DNA of 9,273 nucleotides from JAENWH01 sp038248745 (lineage in GTDB: Bacteria > Bacillota > Clostridia > Peptostreptococcales > Anaerovoracaceae). The DNA is taken from the NCBI GenBank assembly GCA_038248745.1, contig JBBRXC010000062.1, forward strand, positions 1 through 9,273. The letters are read 5' to 3'. Below are positions 1-7,645 of the stretch, piece by piece; positions within the stretch are counted from its first letter, which is position 1, and every line of letters begins with the position of its first letter. Below the pieces are notes generated by a model. That model was given only the letters and a program-made list of their open reading frames with translations. It did no database searches and had not been told where the DNA came from. The position numbers and the translations under genes were made by a program.

Positions 1-1446
1 GTTTTATTGATGAACGACGGTGAAACGGTAGGAAGATTTGCAGGTGCAAGAGTCATTCTTGGTGAAGCTGGTGTTGTTGAATCGGAAATAGCGAAAGTTT
101 TAAGAGAAGCGGCTTATCACACAAGGTTTAAGAAAATGTATCATTCAGAAACATATATCGGTTTGGATAAGGATTTCATAGTGAAAGCACATCTCCTCAT
201 CCCGGAAACCCATGAAAATGCAATGTACAATTGGATGTTGAATTTTCAGTATATCAATGATTTTTATGATGAAATGTTTAAAGACTCAAAACCAATTGGC
301 AATGAACCGGATATATATATTCTTTCAGATCCGGACTTTCGACATCCGAAATATCCGGATGGATTGGCATACTTTGATCCGGAACATAATTGTGCATGTC
401 TATTAGGTATGAGATACTTTGGAGAACATAAAAAAGGTACTTTAACGCTTGCATGGAGCATCGCAAACAGAAATGGATATGTATCTTGTCATGGCGGACT
501 AAAGAGAATGACCAAGCAAGATGGAGAAAGCTACGTCATGGGCGTTTTTGGATTATCTGGATCAGGGAAATCAACATTAACCCATGCAAAACATGAGGGG
601 AAGTATGACGTTTCTGTTCTTCACGATGATGCCTACATTATTTCTTTAGAAGATGGAGCATCTGTTGCTCTTGAACCTTCCTATTTTGACAAGACACAGG
701 ACTATCCCCTATCTTCAGAGGATAATAAATTTCTCATATCAGCACAAAATTGTGGAGCTACCATTGATGAAGATGGAAAAGTAGTTCTTGTCACCGAAGA
801 TATTAGAAACGGCAACGGCAGAGCTATCAAATCAAAGCTATGGGCACCAAATCGAGTAGATAAAATGGATGACCCAGTAAAGGCTATTGTATGGCTCATG
901 AAAGATCATGCGCTTCCGCCAGTCATTAAAATTGAAGACCCGGTTTTAGCATCTGTAATGGGCGCCTGTCTTGCGACAAAAAGAACTACTGCTGAAAAGC
1001 TTCAGTATGGGGTAGATATGAATGCATTAGTTTTTGAACCCTACGCAAATCCATTTAGAACGTACCCGCTTATTGAGGATTACAATAAATTTAAGTATCT
1101 TTTTGAACATAATAAGGTGGAATGTTATATTATCAATACCGGCCATTATTTAGAAGAAAAAATACCTAAGGAAGTTTCAATTAAAATCGTCGAAGCTATC
1201 GTTGATGGAACCGGGGAGTTTGAAAATTTCGGCAGGCTGGGTGATATGATAAAAACAATGGAGATTCCTGGCTTTGAACCTCCGTTTGGGGAAAAATCAT
1301 ATGTTGACATTTTACTCGCAGGATTTCAAGCTAGACTTGTATATATGGAGTCATTAAAAGAGCTTAAAGAAGGAAGAGACAGTCTTCCGGAAGAAGCATT
1401 TCAGGCGATCATTAACATTACGGACACATTAAGCAGACTGGATTAA
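1..1446 (+). CDS. ATP-type phosphoenolpyruvate carboxykinase-like protein, 5' end cut off by the window
   Basis: Expected reaction: oxaloacetate + ATP to PEP + CO2 + ADP, or the reverse, in the cytoplasm. The frame is open from base 1, so the true start probably lies upstream. The in-frame TTG at 7 and ATG at 10 are unlikely starts, because E. coli PckA has roughly 60 residues before the stretch that matches here. Counting from the TTG, GRFAGARVI (residues 9-17) sits where GRSPKDKYIV lies in PckA. GEHKKG (139-144) carries the two active-site lysines, H162 matches the conserved metal-site histidine, GLSGSGKST (182-190) is the P-loop, HDD (206-208) is the second kinase motif, and R272 matches the catalytic arginine of NTRVSYP. 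Serine replaces the usual threonine in the P-loop, and HDDAY replaces GDDEHGW. Key residues survive but overall similarity is low. Membership of the PckA superfamily is secure. Substrate and nucleotide choice are inferred. Confidence 0.85.
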   Translation, partial: VLLMNDGETVGRFAGARVILGEAGVVESEIAKVLREAAYHTRFKKMYHSETYIGLDKDFIVKAHLLIPETHENAMYNWMLNFQYINDFYDEMFKDSKPIGNEPDIYILSDPDFRHPKYPDGLAYFDPEHNCACLLGMRYFGEHKKGTLTLAWSIANRNGYVSCHGGLKRMTKQDGESYVMGVFGLSGSGKSTLTHAKHEGKYDVSVLHDDAYIISLEDGASVALEPSYFDKTQDYPLSSEDNKFLISAQNCGATIDEDGKVVLVTEDIRNGNGRAIKSKLWAPNRVDKMDDPVKAIVWLMKDHALPPVIKIEDPVLASVMGACLATKRTTAEKLQYGVDMNALVFEPYANPFRTYPLIEDYNKFKYLFEHNKVECYIINTGHYLEEKIPKEVSIKIVEAIVDGTGEFENFGRLGDMIKTMEIPGFEPPFGEKSYVDILLAGFQARLVYMESLKELKEGRDSLPEEAFQAIINITDTLSRLD

Positions 1447-1450
1447 ATTG

Positions 1451-1477
1451 ATATTATTGCTGAGAAGCAATTAATAT
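1451..1477 (+). other. Imperfect RNA hairpin with GAGA (GNRA) tetraloop just after the PEP carboxykinase stop
   Basis: ATTGCT (1456-1461) pairs perfectly with AGCAAT (1466-1471) around the loop GAGA (1462-1465). After one bulged T (1472), ATATT (1451-1455) pairs with AATAT (1473-1477), giving about 11 base pairs. It starts four bases after the stop codon. No clean U-tract follows, only ATCGTTAGTG, and the stem is AT-rich, so it is a poor intrinsic terminator. It could be a weak terminator or attenuator, or an mRNA-end stabiliser separating expression of the two flanking genes. The pairing is visible in the sequence; the role is inference. Confidence 0.4.
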
Positions 1478-1500
1478 ATCGTTAGTGCTAATGCATTAAA

Positions 1501-1507
1501 AGGGAGG
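1501..1507 (+). promoter_or_regulatory. Shine-Dalgarno of the UPF0182 gene; leaves two possible starts
   Basis: AGGGAGG is a near-perfect match to the 16S anti-SD. It lies 7 bases before TTG (1515) and 10 bases before the directly following ATG (1518). Spacing slightly favours TTG and codon preference favours ATG. The choice changes the protein by one residue only. Confidence 0.8.
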
Positions 1508-1517
1508 AATTAAATTG

Positions 1518-4400
1518 ATGAAGGGGAAAATAGGAATAAGAGGCATACTGATTGCCGTACTGCTGTTAGTAGTCTTATTTATAAGTTTGATCGGTTATAT
1601 CACCGATTTCTTATGGTTCAAAGAACTGGGATACACTACGGTATTCTTTACAAAGATGTTTACTCAGTTGAAAATTGGTATACCGGCATTTATAGTTATT
1701 ACGCTAATAACATATATCTATTTAAAATTACTAAAAAGAGGTTATTTTAAAAAAATCGAATCGGATGATGTACCCAACGAAAAATTGCTAAATAAAATGA
1801 CATGGGGTTTAGCGGCAATATTCTCCGGGGTCTTTTCTTTCGTAATCGTATCACAACTTTGGTTCGAAATCTTGAAATTTATTAATAGCACATCATTTGG
1901 AATAAATGATCCAATGTACAACTTGGATATTTCTTTTTATGTGTTTAAACTAGACTTTATTACACAGCTAAATCAATTAATGATTGGTGTTTTAATTGGA
2001 TTTGGGGTTATAACAGTGGTATATTATTTACTACTGATGTCCTTACGGAAACCGGAAATTTTCGAAACGGTTGAAGAACCTCAGGACGAAACAAGATATG
2101 ACGGGTCTGCGGGAGCTAAGCAGCAAGGATTCGGCAGTTTTGGCAGCTTCGGTAACATGGGCGGACTTGGAGATCTTCTTGGGAAAGCCTTTGGTGGCGG
2201 TGGAAATATGAATACGCCTTTTAACAAGAAAAAGCAGTTTGATGATGAAAATTTTATGAGACTTATGGGAATTGCATCAAAACAGCTGATTGTCATTGGC
2301 GTTTTGTTCTTTGTCATGCTAGGGGTCAATTTCTATTTGAAGCAGTATAGTTTACTGTATTCAAAGACGGATCTTCTTTATGGCGCAGGCTTTACTGACG
2401 CAAATGTTACTCTTTGGGTTTATAGATTATTAATTGGTTTTTCTTTAGTAGCCGCGGCAGCTTTTGCTTTTGGCATTTTAAAGAAAAAATACAGAGTTAT
2501 GTTGACAGTTCCTGTCATTATGATTGTCGTGGGGCTTATTGGATCAGGAGCAGCAATGGTAGTTCAGAATTTTGTTGTCTCTCCAGATGAAATAACCAAA
2601 GAAAGTCAGTATCTTGAAAGGAATATTCAATTTACGCAAAAGGCATATGGGCTAAATGAAGTAACAATAAAACCTTTTGCTGCAAATAATCAGTTGACAA
2701 AAGATGATATTCTAAACAATTCGGAAACCATTTCGAATATTAGAATTAATGACTTTGAACCTGCAGAAAAATTCTATAATCAAACACAAACCATTAGGCT
2801 TTACTATACGTTTAATGATGTGGACGTAGACAGATACTTAATAAATGGAAACTATACACAAACCTTCTTGTCTGCAAGAGAAATTGATGAAACAAAGATC
2901 AGGCAAGAGTGGTTGAATGTTCATCTTAAATATACCCATGGCTATGGGATAACACTTTCCAGAGTAGATACAATTACGGCAAGTGGCCAGCCGGATATGC
3001 TTATTAAAGGAATTCCGCCAATTTCAGAGGTTGACGAAATTACAATAACCAGACCGGAAGTGTACTTTGGCGAGCTTACAAACAATTATATTTTAACAAA
3101 CACTGACGAACAAGAATTTGATTACCCAGAAGGTGATAACAATACATACACCACATACCAGGGTAATGCTGGTATCAAACTTGGACCTGTTAACAGAGCA
3201 TTATTTGCCATAAAGGAAAAGAGTTTGAAATTACTAGTTTCTACAAATATTAATAGCGATTCAAAAATTATTATCAACAGGAATATTGCGGAAAGAATAA
3301 GAAAAATAATGCCTTATCTTCAATATGATGGAGATCCTTACATTGTTACCAGTGAAGGGAACTTATATTGGATGATTGATGCATATACAGTAAGCAACAG
3401 GTATCCTTATTCTCAACCTTATTCCCCGGATACAAATATCAATTATATAAAAAATTCAATAAAAGTAGTTGTCAACGCTTATGATGGCGCGGTTAATTAT
3501 TATATTGTTGATGGAAATGACCCAATTGCAAATACCTATAAGAAAATTTATCCTGACTTGTTCAAAGATATTAAGGAAATGCCTGAAGGACTAAAAGCGC
3601 ATATCAGATATCCGAATGCATTATTTAATATACAGGCAGATGTGTATAAAAAGTATCATATGAGCAATGTTAAAGTATTCTATCAAGGAGAAGATCTTTG
3701 GGATATTTCAAATCAGATCTATGGGACCACGGAAAAAACTATGACGCCTAATTACTTCATTATGAAACTGCCAGGTGAAGATAAGGCCGAGTTTGTTAAC
3801 TCAATTCCGTTTACGCCTAAAGCGAAGAAAAATATGTCCGCATATTTGGTCGCACGTAATGATGGTGACAACTACGGGAAGTTGGTGTTATACCAACTAC
3901 CAAAGGATAAGCTGATTTATGGACCGATGCAAATTGAGGCCCAGATTGATCAGAATACAGAAATATCAAAAGAATTTTCCCTATGGAACTCATCAGGATC
4001 CACTTATACAAGAGGAGATATGTTTGTCATTCCTGTTGAGGATTCCTTTATATATGTAGAACCAGTTTACCTTGAAGCGACAAATTCAAGTATACCTGAA
4101 GTAAAAAGAGTTATTGTTGCCTATGGGGACAGAATTGCCTATGAAGAAACCTTAGCGAAGGCGCTTGATTCGTTATTTGGTTCAGGAGATCAAAACACAG
4201 GAGGCGGATCAGTTCCAGAACCTGGAAATACGGATGGCTTTAATGTAGAGCAGTTAATTGCGCTTGCATCTGAAGCATTTAATAATGCGGAGACGGCACA
4301 GAAAAATGGTGACTGGGCAGCCTATGGCGAATATATGAAACAAGTGCAAACCTATTTGAACCAGTTGGCACCAGCACCTGCACCAACAACACCACAATAA
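1518..4400 (+). CDS. UPF0182 (COG1615) family integral membrane protein, function unknown
   Basis: A 960-residue protein in the usual size range of UPF0182. Counting from the TTG at 1515, the first third has seven likely membrane helices, at about 10-29, 54-73, 97-120, 155-177, 258-277, 301-323 and 331-353. Family hallmarks are WFKELGYTTVF just after helix 1, DPMYNLDISFYVF before helix 4, and SPDEITKESQYLERNI (from 356) after helix 7. The remaining 600 or so residues are a large soluble domain that probably lies outside the membrane. A Gly/Phe/Ser-rich low-complexity loop (about 200-236) separates helices 4 and 5. A Gly/Pro/Asn linker near 890-910 leads to a short helical tail with the family's GDWAAYGEYMKQ motif and ends in PAPAPTTPQ. 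No catalytic motif is visible. The start is ATG 1518, with TTG 1515 possible. Family assignment is firm; no molecular function is established for the family to my knowledge. Confidence 0.9.
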   Translation: MKGKIGIRGILIAVLLLVVLFISLIGYITDFLWFKELGYTTVFFTKMFTQLKIGIPAFIVITLITYIYLKLLKRGYFKKIESDDVPNEKLLNKMTWGLAAIFSGVFSFVIVSQLWFEILKFINSTSFGINDPMYNLDISFYVFKLDFITQLNQLMIGVLIGFGVITVVYYLLLMSLRKPEIFETVEEPQDETRYDGSAGAKQQGFGSFGSFGNMGGLGDLLGKAFGGGGNMNTPFNKKKQFDDENFMRLMGIASKQLIVIGVLFFVMLGVNFYLKQYSLLYSKTDLLYGAGFTDANVTLWVYRLLIGFSLVAAAAFAFGILKKKYRVMLTVPVIMIVVGLIGSGAAMVVQNFVVSPDEITKESQYLERNIQFTQKAYGLNEVTIKPFAANNQLTKDDILNNSETISNIRINDFEPAEKFYNQTQTIRLYYTFNDVDVDRYLINGNYTQTFLSAREIDETKIRQEWLNVHLKYTHGYGITLSRVDTITASGQPDMLIKGIPPISEVDEITITRPEVYFGELTNNYILTNTDEQEFDYPEGDNNTYTTYQGNAGIKLGPVNRALFAIKEKSLKLLVSTNINSDSKIIINRNIAERIRKIMPYLQYDGDPYIVTSEGNLYWMIDAYTVSNRYPYSQPYSPDTNINYIKNSIKVVVNAYDGAVNYYIVDGNDPIANTYKKIYPDLFKDIKEMPEGLKAHIRYPNALFNIQADVYKKYHMSNVKVFYQGEDLWDISNQIYGTTEKTMTPNYFIMKLPGEDKAEFVNSIPFTPKAKKNMSAYLVARNDGDNYGKLVLYQLPKDKLIYGPMQIEAQIDQNTEISKEFSLWNSSGSTYTRGDMFVIPVEDSFIYVEPVYLEATNSSIPEVKRVIVAYGDRIAYEETLAKALDSLFGSGDQNTGGGSVPEPGNTDGFNVEQLIALASEAFNNAETAQKNGDWAAYGEYMKQVQTYLNQLAPAPAPTTPQ

Positions 4401-4411
4401 ATATAATTTTT

Positions 4412-4418
4412 AAAGGAG
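4412..4418 (+). promoter_or_regulatory. Shine-Dalgarno of the glutamine synthetase gene
   Basis: AAAGGAG lies 9 bases before ATG 4428 in the 27-base gap after the UPF0182 stop. The gap has no hairpin or U-tract that would end transcription, so read-through from the upstream gene is expected. Confidence 0.75.
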
Positions 4419-4427
4419 AAAAATACT

Positions 4428-6344
4428 ATGCTAGAGTTAGATTTTGAAAAAATGTTATTTAATATCCCCAAGGATCATCATTCTGCAGAAGAGATCAAAG
4501 AAACCTTACTGAAATATTCGGAGGTTAAATTTGTTTCTCTGGTAGGAATAGATATTGGGGGACAGGACACGGATGAAAAAATACCTGTTAAACTTTTTCT
4601 TGATGATATAGAAAAGTTTTTAAGACAAGGTGTCCAAACGGATGGCTCTAGCGTAGTACTTCCTGTAATTGCTGATTTGAATAATGCAAAAGTAGACATT
4701 ATACCGGATGTAGATGTGAATTGGTATGTGGATTACAATTTTGCAAATAAAGATATTATTACTGGATTTCCAGTTGGAACACTTAGAATTCCATCTTCCC
4801 TGGTGCACAATGATGCCAGGGAGGTGGGTTCCAGGTTTATTCTTAAAGAGGCAGTAAAGAATGCAAAAGCCGAATTAAAAGAATTAATAAGAGAGAATCC
4901 ATACATCCTAGAATATATAGAGGTGGATAATGTAGAGGATATAGAAGAAATTATTCTGACCTGTGCAACAGAATTAGAATTCTGGGTGAAGACGCCAGAT
5001 GATAAAGCAGACAGAGAACAGCTGTCGACGGCACAAATATTAAAAGAACAATACTGGAAGAGAACAGTCGGGCCTGTTAGAACGGCACTTGAAAAATCTC
5101 TTATTCTATTAGACCAATATGGCTTTGAGGTTGAAATGGGTCATAAAGAAGTTGGTGGTGTAAAAGCGAAGTTGGGTAACTCAGGTCAGTATGACCATGT
5201 AATGGAACAGCTTGAAATAGACTGGAAATACGCAGATGCAATGCAGGCTGCAGACAATGAAAAACAGGTTAAATATATAGTAAGAGATATTTTTAGGCTT
5301 CACGGACTTGAAGTGAGTTTCATGGCCAAACCTATAGAAGGCGTAGCTGGGAATGGAGAGCATACCCATATGGGAATTGCTGCCAAACTTAAAAATGGCA
5401 AAGTAATCAGTCTGTTTGCTGCAAAAGACACTGGAAAAGAGTTTATGAATCCAATAGGATTTGGGGCTTTGATGGGACTCCTTAAAAATTATGAAATAGT
5501 AAATCCTTTCATTAGTAACACGAATGATTCAATAAATAGATTGAAACCTGGGTATGAGGCCCCAGTTTGTATAGTTACCTCAATAGGCCACAGTGTAAAA
5601 TCTCCTTCAAGAAATAGAACTGTGCTTGTGGGGCTTGTGCGTGATGCACAAAATCCACTGTCAACCAGGTTTGAAATAAGATCGCCGAATCCAAAGTGCA
5701 ATACATATTTGACAATAGCAACTTGTTATATGGCAATGATGGATGGCATAAAAGCTGCGCTTGAAGGAAAAAAAACGGCGCAGGAATTGTTAGCTTCTTT
5801 ATCAAAAACCTATGGTCAAGAGGATTTTTATCTTGAAAAAAATAGAGAGTACAGAAGTGAAAAAGATGTTTTTGAAGAGTTTACGCCAGAAGATAGAGAC
5901 AAACTTTTTGGCATCCCGCCAAATACTGTTTGGGAAAACATTTGTGCATTTGACAAATATCCGGAGAAGTTGAAAATATTCCTGGAGAATGGGGCGATAG
6001 ACAATCTGACACTGAATTCCTATAAAGAAGCGACAATGGCGCAATGGAAAACGGAACTGCATAACAGGCTTATTCCTGAAACAATGGATCTGGTTCGAGA
6101 ATGTAAACGGGCCCATGATGAAGATGAGTGCACAGATTTTGATATGATGAACTGGGGTAAAATACATAATTTAAGAGTGTATCTAGGACAGAATACCATT
6201 GAAGAAAAATGTTTGCTTTCAAGAATTATATCTGCATTAGAAGATAAGGATTATAACCTTGCATCCAATCTTCAAATAGAAATGCAGGAAAAGTCATCAA
6301 GCCTATCGAAATTATATTATAACTATAAAAAAAATCTGCTATAG
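4428..6344 (+). CDS. Glutamine synthetase, long type I-like clostridial form
   Basis: Makes glutamine from glutamate, ammonia and ATP in the cytoplasm. The N-terminal beta-grasp domain (about 1-130) carries the catalytic aspartate in TDGSS (D72, equal to Salmonella D50). The catalytic domain has the first metal/substrate glutamates in TELEF (E182, E184), further glutamates at E234-E241 and E263, the signature FMAKPIEGVAGNGEHTHMG (298-316; histidines 312 and 314), the flap RLKPGYEAPV (R371, E377) and FEIRSPNP (415-422). The usual NRSA-type segment is replaced by SPSRNRTVLVGLV, and I do not see the tyrosine that is adenylylated in enteric enzymes. At 638 residues it is far longer than the roughly 440-470 of standard GSI. 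It has an insert around 140-178 and about 150 extra C-terminal helical residues. It is not GSIII-like at the N-terminus. Gene symbol left blank because the subtype is atypical; a non-glutamate amine ligase is possible but less likely. Confidence 0.85.
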   Translation: MLELDFEKMLFNIPKDHHSAEEIKETLLKYSEVKFVSLVGIDIGGQDTDEKIPVKLFLDDIEKFLRQGVQTDGSSVVLPVIADLNNAKVDIIPDVDVNWYVDYNFANKDIITGFPVGTLRIPSSLVHNDAREVGSRFILKEAVKNAKAELKELIRENPYILEYIEVDNVEDIEEIILTCATELEFWVKTPDDKADREQLSTAQILKEQYWKRTVGPVRTALEKSLILLDQYGFEVEMGHKEVGGVKAKLGNSGQYDHVMEQLEIDWKYADAMQAADNEKQVKYIVRDIFRLHGLEVSFMAKPIEGVAGNGEHTHMGIAAKLKNGKVISLFAAKDTGKEFMNPIGFGALMGLLKNYEIVNPFISNTNDSINRLKPGYEAPVCIVTSIGHSVKSPSRNRTVLVGLVRDAQNPLSTRFEIRSPNPKCNTYLTIATCYMAMMDGIKAALEGKKTAQELLASLSKTYGQEDFYLEKNREYRSEKDVFEEFTPEDRDKLFGIPPNTVWENICAFDKYPEKLKIFLENGAIDNLTLNSYKEATMAQWKTELHNRLIPETMDLVRECKRAHDEDECTDFDMMNWGKIHNLRVYLGQNTIEEKCLLSRIISALEDKDYNLASNLQIEMQEKSSSLSKLYYNYKKNLL

Positions 6345-6347
6345 GAG
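6344..6347 (+). promoter_or_regulatory. Shine-Dalgarno of serS overlapping the glutamine synthetase stop; decides the start
   Basis: GGAG begins on the last base of the upstream TAG (6342-6344). It is 3 bases from ATG 6351 and 6 bases from ATG 6354. Only the second spacing is normal, so the downstream ATG is preferred. The SD-on-stop layout suggests translational coupling. Confidence 0.7.
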
Positions 6348-6353
6348 ACGATG

Positions 6354-7631
6354 ATGTTAGATATTAAAAAAATAAGAGAAGAATATGAAGTGGTTAAAAA
6401 AGCCATAGAATCAAGAGGCCAGGGTTCGTTTGGCATAGAAAACATTCTGCCGTTAGATGACACGCGAAGAAGTCTACTGGCAACTGTTGAACAAATGAAG
6501 AACAGACAAAATGTTGATTCAAAGGAAATACCTGTTCTGAAAAAACAGGGGAAGGATGCAACAGCATTATTAATTGAGATGAAACAGCTTTCTGAATCGA
6601 TAAAGAAGCTGGATATCGAAGTGGGAGACGTAGAGGAAGCAATAAAAAACACGCTTCTTTATATACCAAATATACCACACGAGACAGTTCCTATTGGGTC
6701 AGATGAAAATGACAATTTGGAAGTCCGAAAGTGGGGAGAGCCAAGAGTTTTTGACTTTGAACATAAAGCGCATTGGGATGTGGGACAGGATCTGGATATT
6801 CTTGATTTTGAAAGAGCAGCGAAAATCGCAGGGGCAAGATTTACGGTTTATAAAGGTCTTGGTGCAAGACTTGAACGTTCATTGATTAACTTCATGTTGA
6901 ATTTGCATACAGAAGAAAATGGGTTTACTGAAATATTGCCACCGTTTATGGTAAACAGAGATGCGATGACAGGAACTGGTCAGCTTCCTAAATTTGAAGA
7001 GGATATGTTTCATATCCCAGCAAAAGATTTCTTCTTGGTGCCTACAGCTGAGGTCCCTGTAACAAATCTAAGAATGAATGAAATATTAGAGGAGAGCGAA
7101 CTCCCTGTATACTATACAGCTTACACACCATGCTTTAGAAAAGAGGCAGGTTCCGCAGGACGAGATACGAGAGGGCTTATTAGGCAGCATCAATTTAATA
7201 AGGTTGAGCTGGTTAAATTTGTGAAACCTGAGAATTCTTATGAAGAATTGGAGTCCCTACTTTTAGCGGCTGAAGAAGTGCTGAAAAGACTTGAAATCCC
7301 TTATCGAGTAGTAAAATTAAGCACGGGGGATTTGGGTTTCACCTCTGCAATGACTTATGATATAGAAGTTTGGATGCCTAGTTATGGCAGGTATGTTGAA
7401 ATTTCATCCTGTAGCAACTTTGAAAGTTTTCAGGCAAGAAGGGCAAATATCAGATTCAGACCGGAATCCAAAGGAAAACCCGAATTTGTTCATACCTTAA
7501 ATGGGTCCGGACTGGCAGTGGGAAGAACGGTTGCTGCCATTTTGGAAAATTATCAGCAGGCTGATGGTTCAGTTATTATTCCAACGTTATTGAGGCCTTA
7601 TATGGGAGTAGATAAAATAAGTATGAAATAA
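6354..7631 (+). CDS. serS: Seryl-tRNA synthetase
   Basis: Charges tRNA-Ser (and tRNA-Sec where present) with serine. The 425-residue length is normal for bacterial SerRS. The N-terminus MLDIKKIREE is the typical family start, which together with the ribosome site spacing favours ATG 6354 over ATG 6351. Residues about 25-105 form the long charged coiled-coil arm that contacts the tRNA variable arm. The class II core follows: motif 1 region GFTEILPP (190-197), the serine-site TAEVP (231-235), motif 2 FRKEAGSAGRDTRGLIRQH (261-279) and motif 3 NGSGLAVGRT (383-392). All expected catalytic elements are present and nothing looks broken. No T-box leader precedes the gene; only 9 bases separate it from the glutamine synthetase stop, so it depends on upstream transcription or an unseen internal promoter. 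Confidence 0.97.
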   Translation: MLDIKKIREEYEVVKKAIESRGQGSFGIENILPLDDTRRSLLATVEQMKNRQNVDSKEIPVLKKQGKDATALLIEMKQLSESIKKLDIEVGDVEEAIKNTLLYIPNIPHETVPIGSDENDNLEVRKWGEPRVFDFEHKAHWDVGQDLDILDFERAAKIAGARFTVYKGLGARLERSLINFMLNLHTEENGFTEILPPFMVNRDAMTGTGQLPKFEEDMFHIPAKDFFLVPTAEVPVTNLRMNEILEESELPVYYTAYTPCFRKEAGSAGRDTRGLIRQHQFNKVELVKFVKPENSYEELESLLLAAEEVLKRLEIPYRVVKLSTGDLGFTSAMTYDIEVWMPSYGRYVEISSCSNFESFQARRANIRFRPESKGKPEFVHTLNGSGLAVGRTVAAILENYQQADGSVIIPTLLRPYMGVDKISMK

Positions 7632-7635
7632 AAAC

Positions 7636-7641
7636 GGAGGG
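7636..7641 (+). promoter_or_regulatory. Shine-Dalgarno of the phosphate butyryltransferase gene
   Basis: GGAGGG lies 4 bases before ATG 7646 in a 14-base gap after the serS stop; its GGAGG core is 5 bases from the ATG. It is among the strongest ribosome sites in the window and suggests efficient translation of the enzyme compared with its neighbours. Confidence 0.75.
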
Positions 7642-7645
7642 AATT

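Noticed and set aside
1448..1477. Possible promoter TTGATA (1448-1453), 18-base spacer, TAATAT (1472-1477) before the UPF0182 gene
   Set aside because: The -10 matches consensus at only four of six positions, the AT-rich sequence makes chance hits common, and both boxes overlap the hairpin. Not strong enough to list as a feature.
1451..1477. Calling the gap hairpin a rho-independent terminator
   Set aside because: The stem is AT-rich with a bulge and no run of T follows, so the standard terminator criteria are not met.
5802..6167. 121-codon minus-strand open frame inside the glutamine synthetase gene
   Set aside because: It lies wholly antisense to a well-supported gene, resembles no family I recognise, and has no reason to be coding.
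6345..6353. T-box or other riboswitch before serS
   Set aside because: Only 9 bases lie between the glutamine synthetase stop and the chosen serS start, too short for any leader element.
6323..6678. Overlapping minus-strand open frames of about 94-109 codons at the glutamine synthetase/serS junction
   Set aside because: They cover the conserved start and coiled-coil arm of serS and have Ser/Phe/Cys-rich translations typical of antisense shadows.
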